NCBI GenBank assembly: GCA_937928765.1
Contig: CALFVX010000018.1
Span: 1 to 51,949, forward strand
From: an uncultured Endomicrobiia bacterium
Lineage (GTDB): Bacteria; Elusimicrobiota; Endomicrobiia; DTEH01
Length of the DNA stretch: 51,949 bases
Direction: 5' to 3'
Positions 51,008-51,949 of the stretch are shown here, piece after piece (position 1 is the first letter of the stretch; the number at the start of each line of letters is the position of its first letter). The notes under the pieces were generated by a model. That model saw only the letters and a list, made by a program, of their open reading frames with translations, did not search any database and was not told the origin of the DNA. A program made the translations under genes and the position numbers.

Positions 51008-51949
51008 ATGAAAAATCCGTTAAAAGAATTTAAAAATTTAAATATTGTTAAGAAAGAACTAGAATTAATAAATTCTTTAGCAAAAGATATCAAAAAAAAT
51101 CTATATTTTATGGAAGTTTGTGGAACCCATACAATGCAAATATCTAAATATGGCATAAGGAAGATTATACCTGAAAATATAAAACTTCTTTCTGGACCAG
51201 GCTGTCCTGTATGTGTAACACCACAAACATATATTGAGAAAGCACTCTATATTATAAGAAACTATAAAAATGTAATTATGACAACTTTTGGAGATTTATT
51301 TCGTGTTCCATCAGATACAGGAACACTAGAAGAAGAAAAATCTCTGGGTAAAGAAATAAAAATCATATATTCTGCACAAGAATTAATTAATATTGCAGAA
51401 AACAATAAAAATAAAAAAATTGTTTTTTTATCAATAGGTTTTGAAACAACAATGCCTACAATTGCCTGTATTATAAAAGAAGCAAAAGAAAAAAATATAA
51501 AAAATTTATTTTTTCTTTTAGGAAATAAATTTTTCTTACCAGAAGCTTTAGAAGCTGTTATTATGATAAGCAAAAAACAAAAAGAAAATTTTTCTGTTGA
51601 CGGATTTATCCTTCCAGGACATTTAAGTAGTATTACAGGGGTGAAACCATATTATTTCATAAAAGAAAAATATAATTTGTCAGGAGTAATTACAGGATTT
51701 GAACCTGTAGATATTGTAATTTCAATAAGAACTCTGCTTGAAATCATAAAAAATAAAAAACCTCAAATAAAAAATGAATATACACGAGTAGTAAAAGATG
51801 ACGGTAATATTTATGCACAAAAATTAATAAGCGAAGTTTTTGACAAAGAAGATGGAGAATGGCGTGGTATGGGAATTATAAAAAATTCTTCTGCTAAATT
51901 TAAAAAAGAATATGAAAATTTTGATATAAACAAAATTTTTAAAATACCA
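51008..51949 (+). CDS. hypD: Hydrogenase maturation protein HypD (3' end cut by the window)
   Basis: HypD is the iron-sulfur scaffold on which the Fe(CN)2CO group of [NiFe] hydrogenases is assembled with HypC. The reading frame from ATG 51008 stays open for 314 codons to the last base, so the gene continues beyond the window; HypD is normally about 360-380 residues. Signatures are FMEVCGTHTMQISKYGI, LLSGPGCPVCVTPQ with the catalytic CxxC region, FLSIGFETTMPT, and the later LPGHLSSITG and GVITGFEPVDI. It probably forms an operon with hypC, and hypE may follow outside the window. Confidence 0.95.
   Translation, partial: MKNPLKEFKNLNIVKKELELINSLAKDIKKNLYFMEVCGTHTMQISKYGIRKIIPENIKLLSGPGCPVCVTPQTYIEKALYIIRNYKNVIMTTFGDLFRVPSDTGTLEEEKSLGKEIKIIYSAQELINIAENNKNKKIVFLSIGFETTMPTIACIIKEAKEKNIKNLFFLLGNKFFLPEALEAVIMISKKQKENFSVDGFILPGHLSSITGVKPYYFIKEKYNLSGVITGFEPVDIVISIRTLLEIIKNKKPQIKNEYTRVVKDDGNIYAQKLISEVFDKEDGEWRGMGIIKNSSAKFKKEYENFDINKIFKIP

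Overview
The window comes from a very AT-rich bacterial genome (by eye only about a quarter G+C) with tightly packed genes. Most neighbours are separated by 3-20 bases, and many start codons lack a visible Shine-Dalgarno sequence. A SurA-like periplasmic chaperone, two outer-membrane barrel proteins of the PorV/TraF type and a giant exported Fn3-repeat protein point to a diderm cell. A membrane-bound [NiFe] hydrogenase and iron-sulfur electron-transfer proteins point to an anaerobic, hydrogen-metabolising life. No single marker fixes the phylum. The mix of PorV-like barrels, DapL, the carboxynorspermidine route and an Mbh-type hydrogenase would fit a candidate phylum near Elusimicrobiota or WOR-3, but that is inference.

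Layout. 1-4.4 kb: surA-like, pdxA, rimI, dapL and folK. 4.45-8.5 kb: a polyamine block, with carboxynorspermidine decarboxylase and dehydrogenase on the minus strand diverging from an arginine-decarboxylase-type enzyme on the plus strand. 8.5-22.7 kb: a DksA/TraR-like protein, then a long hydrogenase operon. The operon holds sulfhydrogenase beta- and gamma-like subunits, a poly-cluster ferredoxin, a CBS-domain protein, the NuoH/B/C/D-like hydrogenase core, three antiporter-like subunits, a full MrpA(C-term)-B-C-D-E-F-G set, and a NuoI-like ferredoxin. 22.7-33.5 kb: housekeeping genes (zapB-like, zapA, rarA, fau, rny, surE, uvrB, nadC, rsmI, argC, argJ). 33.5-46.4 kb: a small tyrosine phosphatase, the 1901-residue exported Fn3 protein, a PorV-like barrel with a LysM domain, a histidine-kinase-like ATPase, a TPR membrane protein, a PilB/GspE ATPase, and a GAF/HD-GYP protein. 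46.5-52 kb: tRNA-Ala(CGC), argD, a metallo-beta-lactamase-fold hydrolase, a HEAT-repeat protein, a TraF-like barrel, hypC, and hypD cut by the window edge.

How they work together. The hydrogenase operon reads as one machine. Reduced ferredoxin, and perhaps NAD(P)H through the beta/gamma pair, would feed electrons to a NiFe site, and the antiporter subunits would couple hydrogen evolution to H+/Na+ transport. HypC and HypD near the right edge would help build its metal centre. The polyamine block makes spermidine (or norspermidine) by the carboxy-intermediate route instead of by S-adenosylmethionine. argC, argJ and argD supply arginine, the likely substrate of the decarboxylase.

Most notable: a 24-bp inverted repeat that encloses zapA and starts at a predicted transcription start; the hydrogenase operon with three antiporter-like subunits (one with degenerate ion-path residues) and an added beta/gamma module; and sensor-type proteins that have lost canonical catalytic residues.
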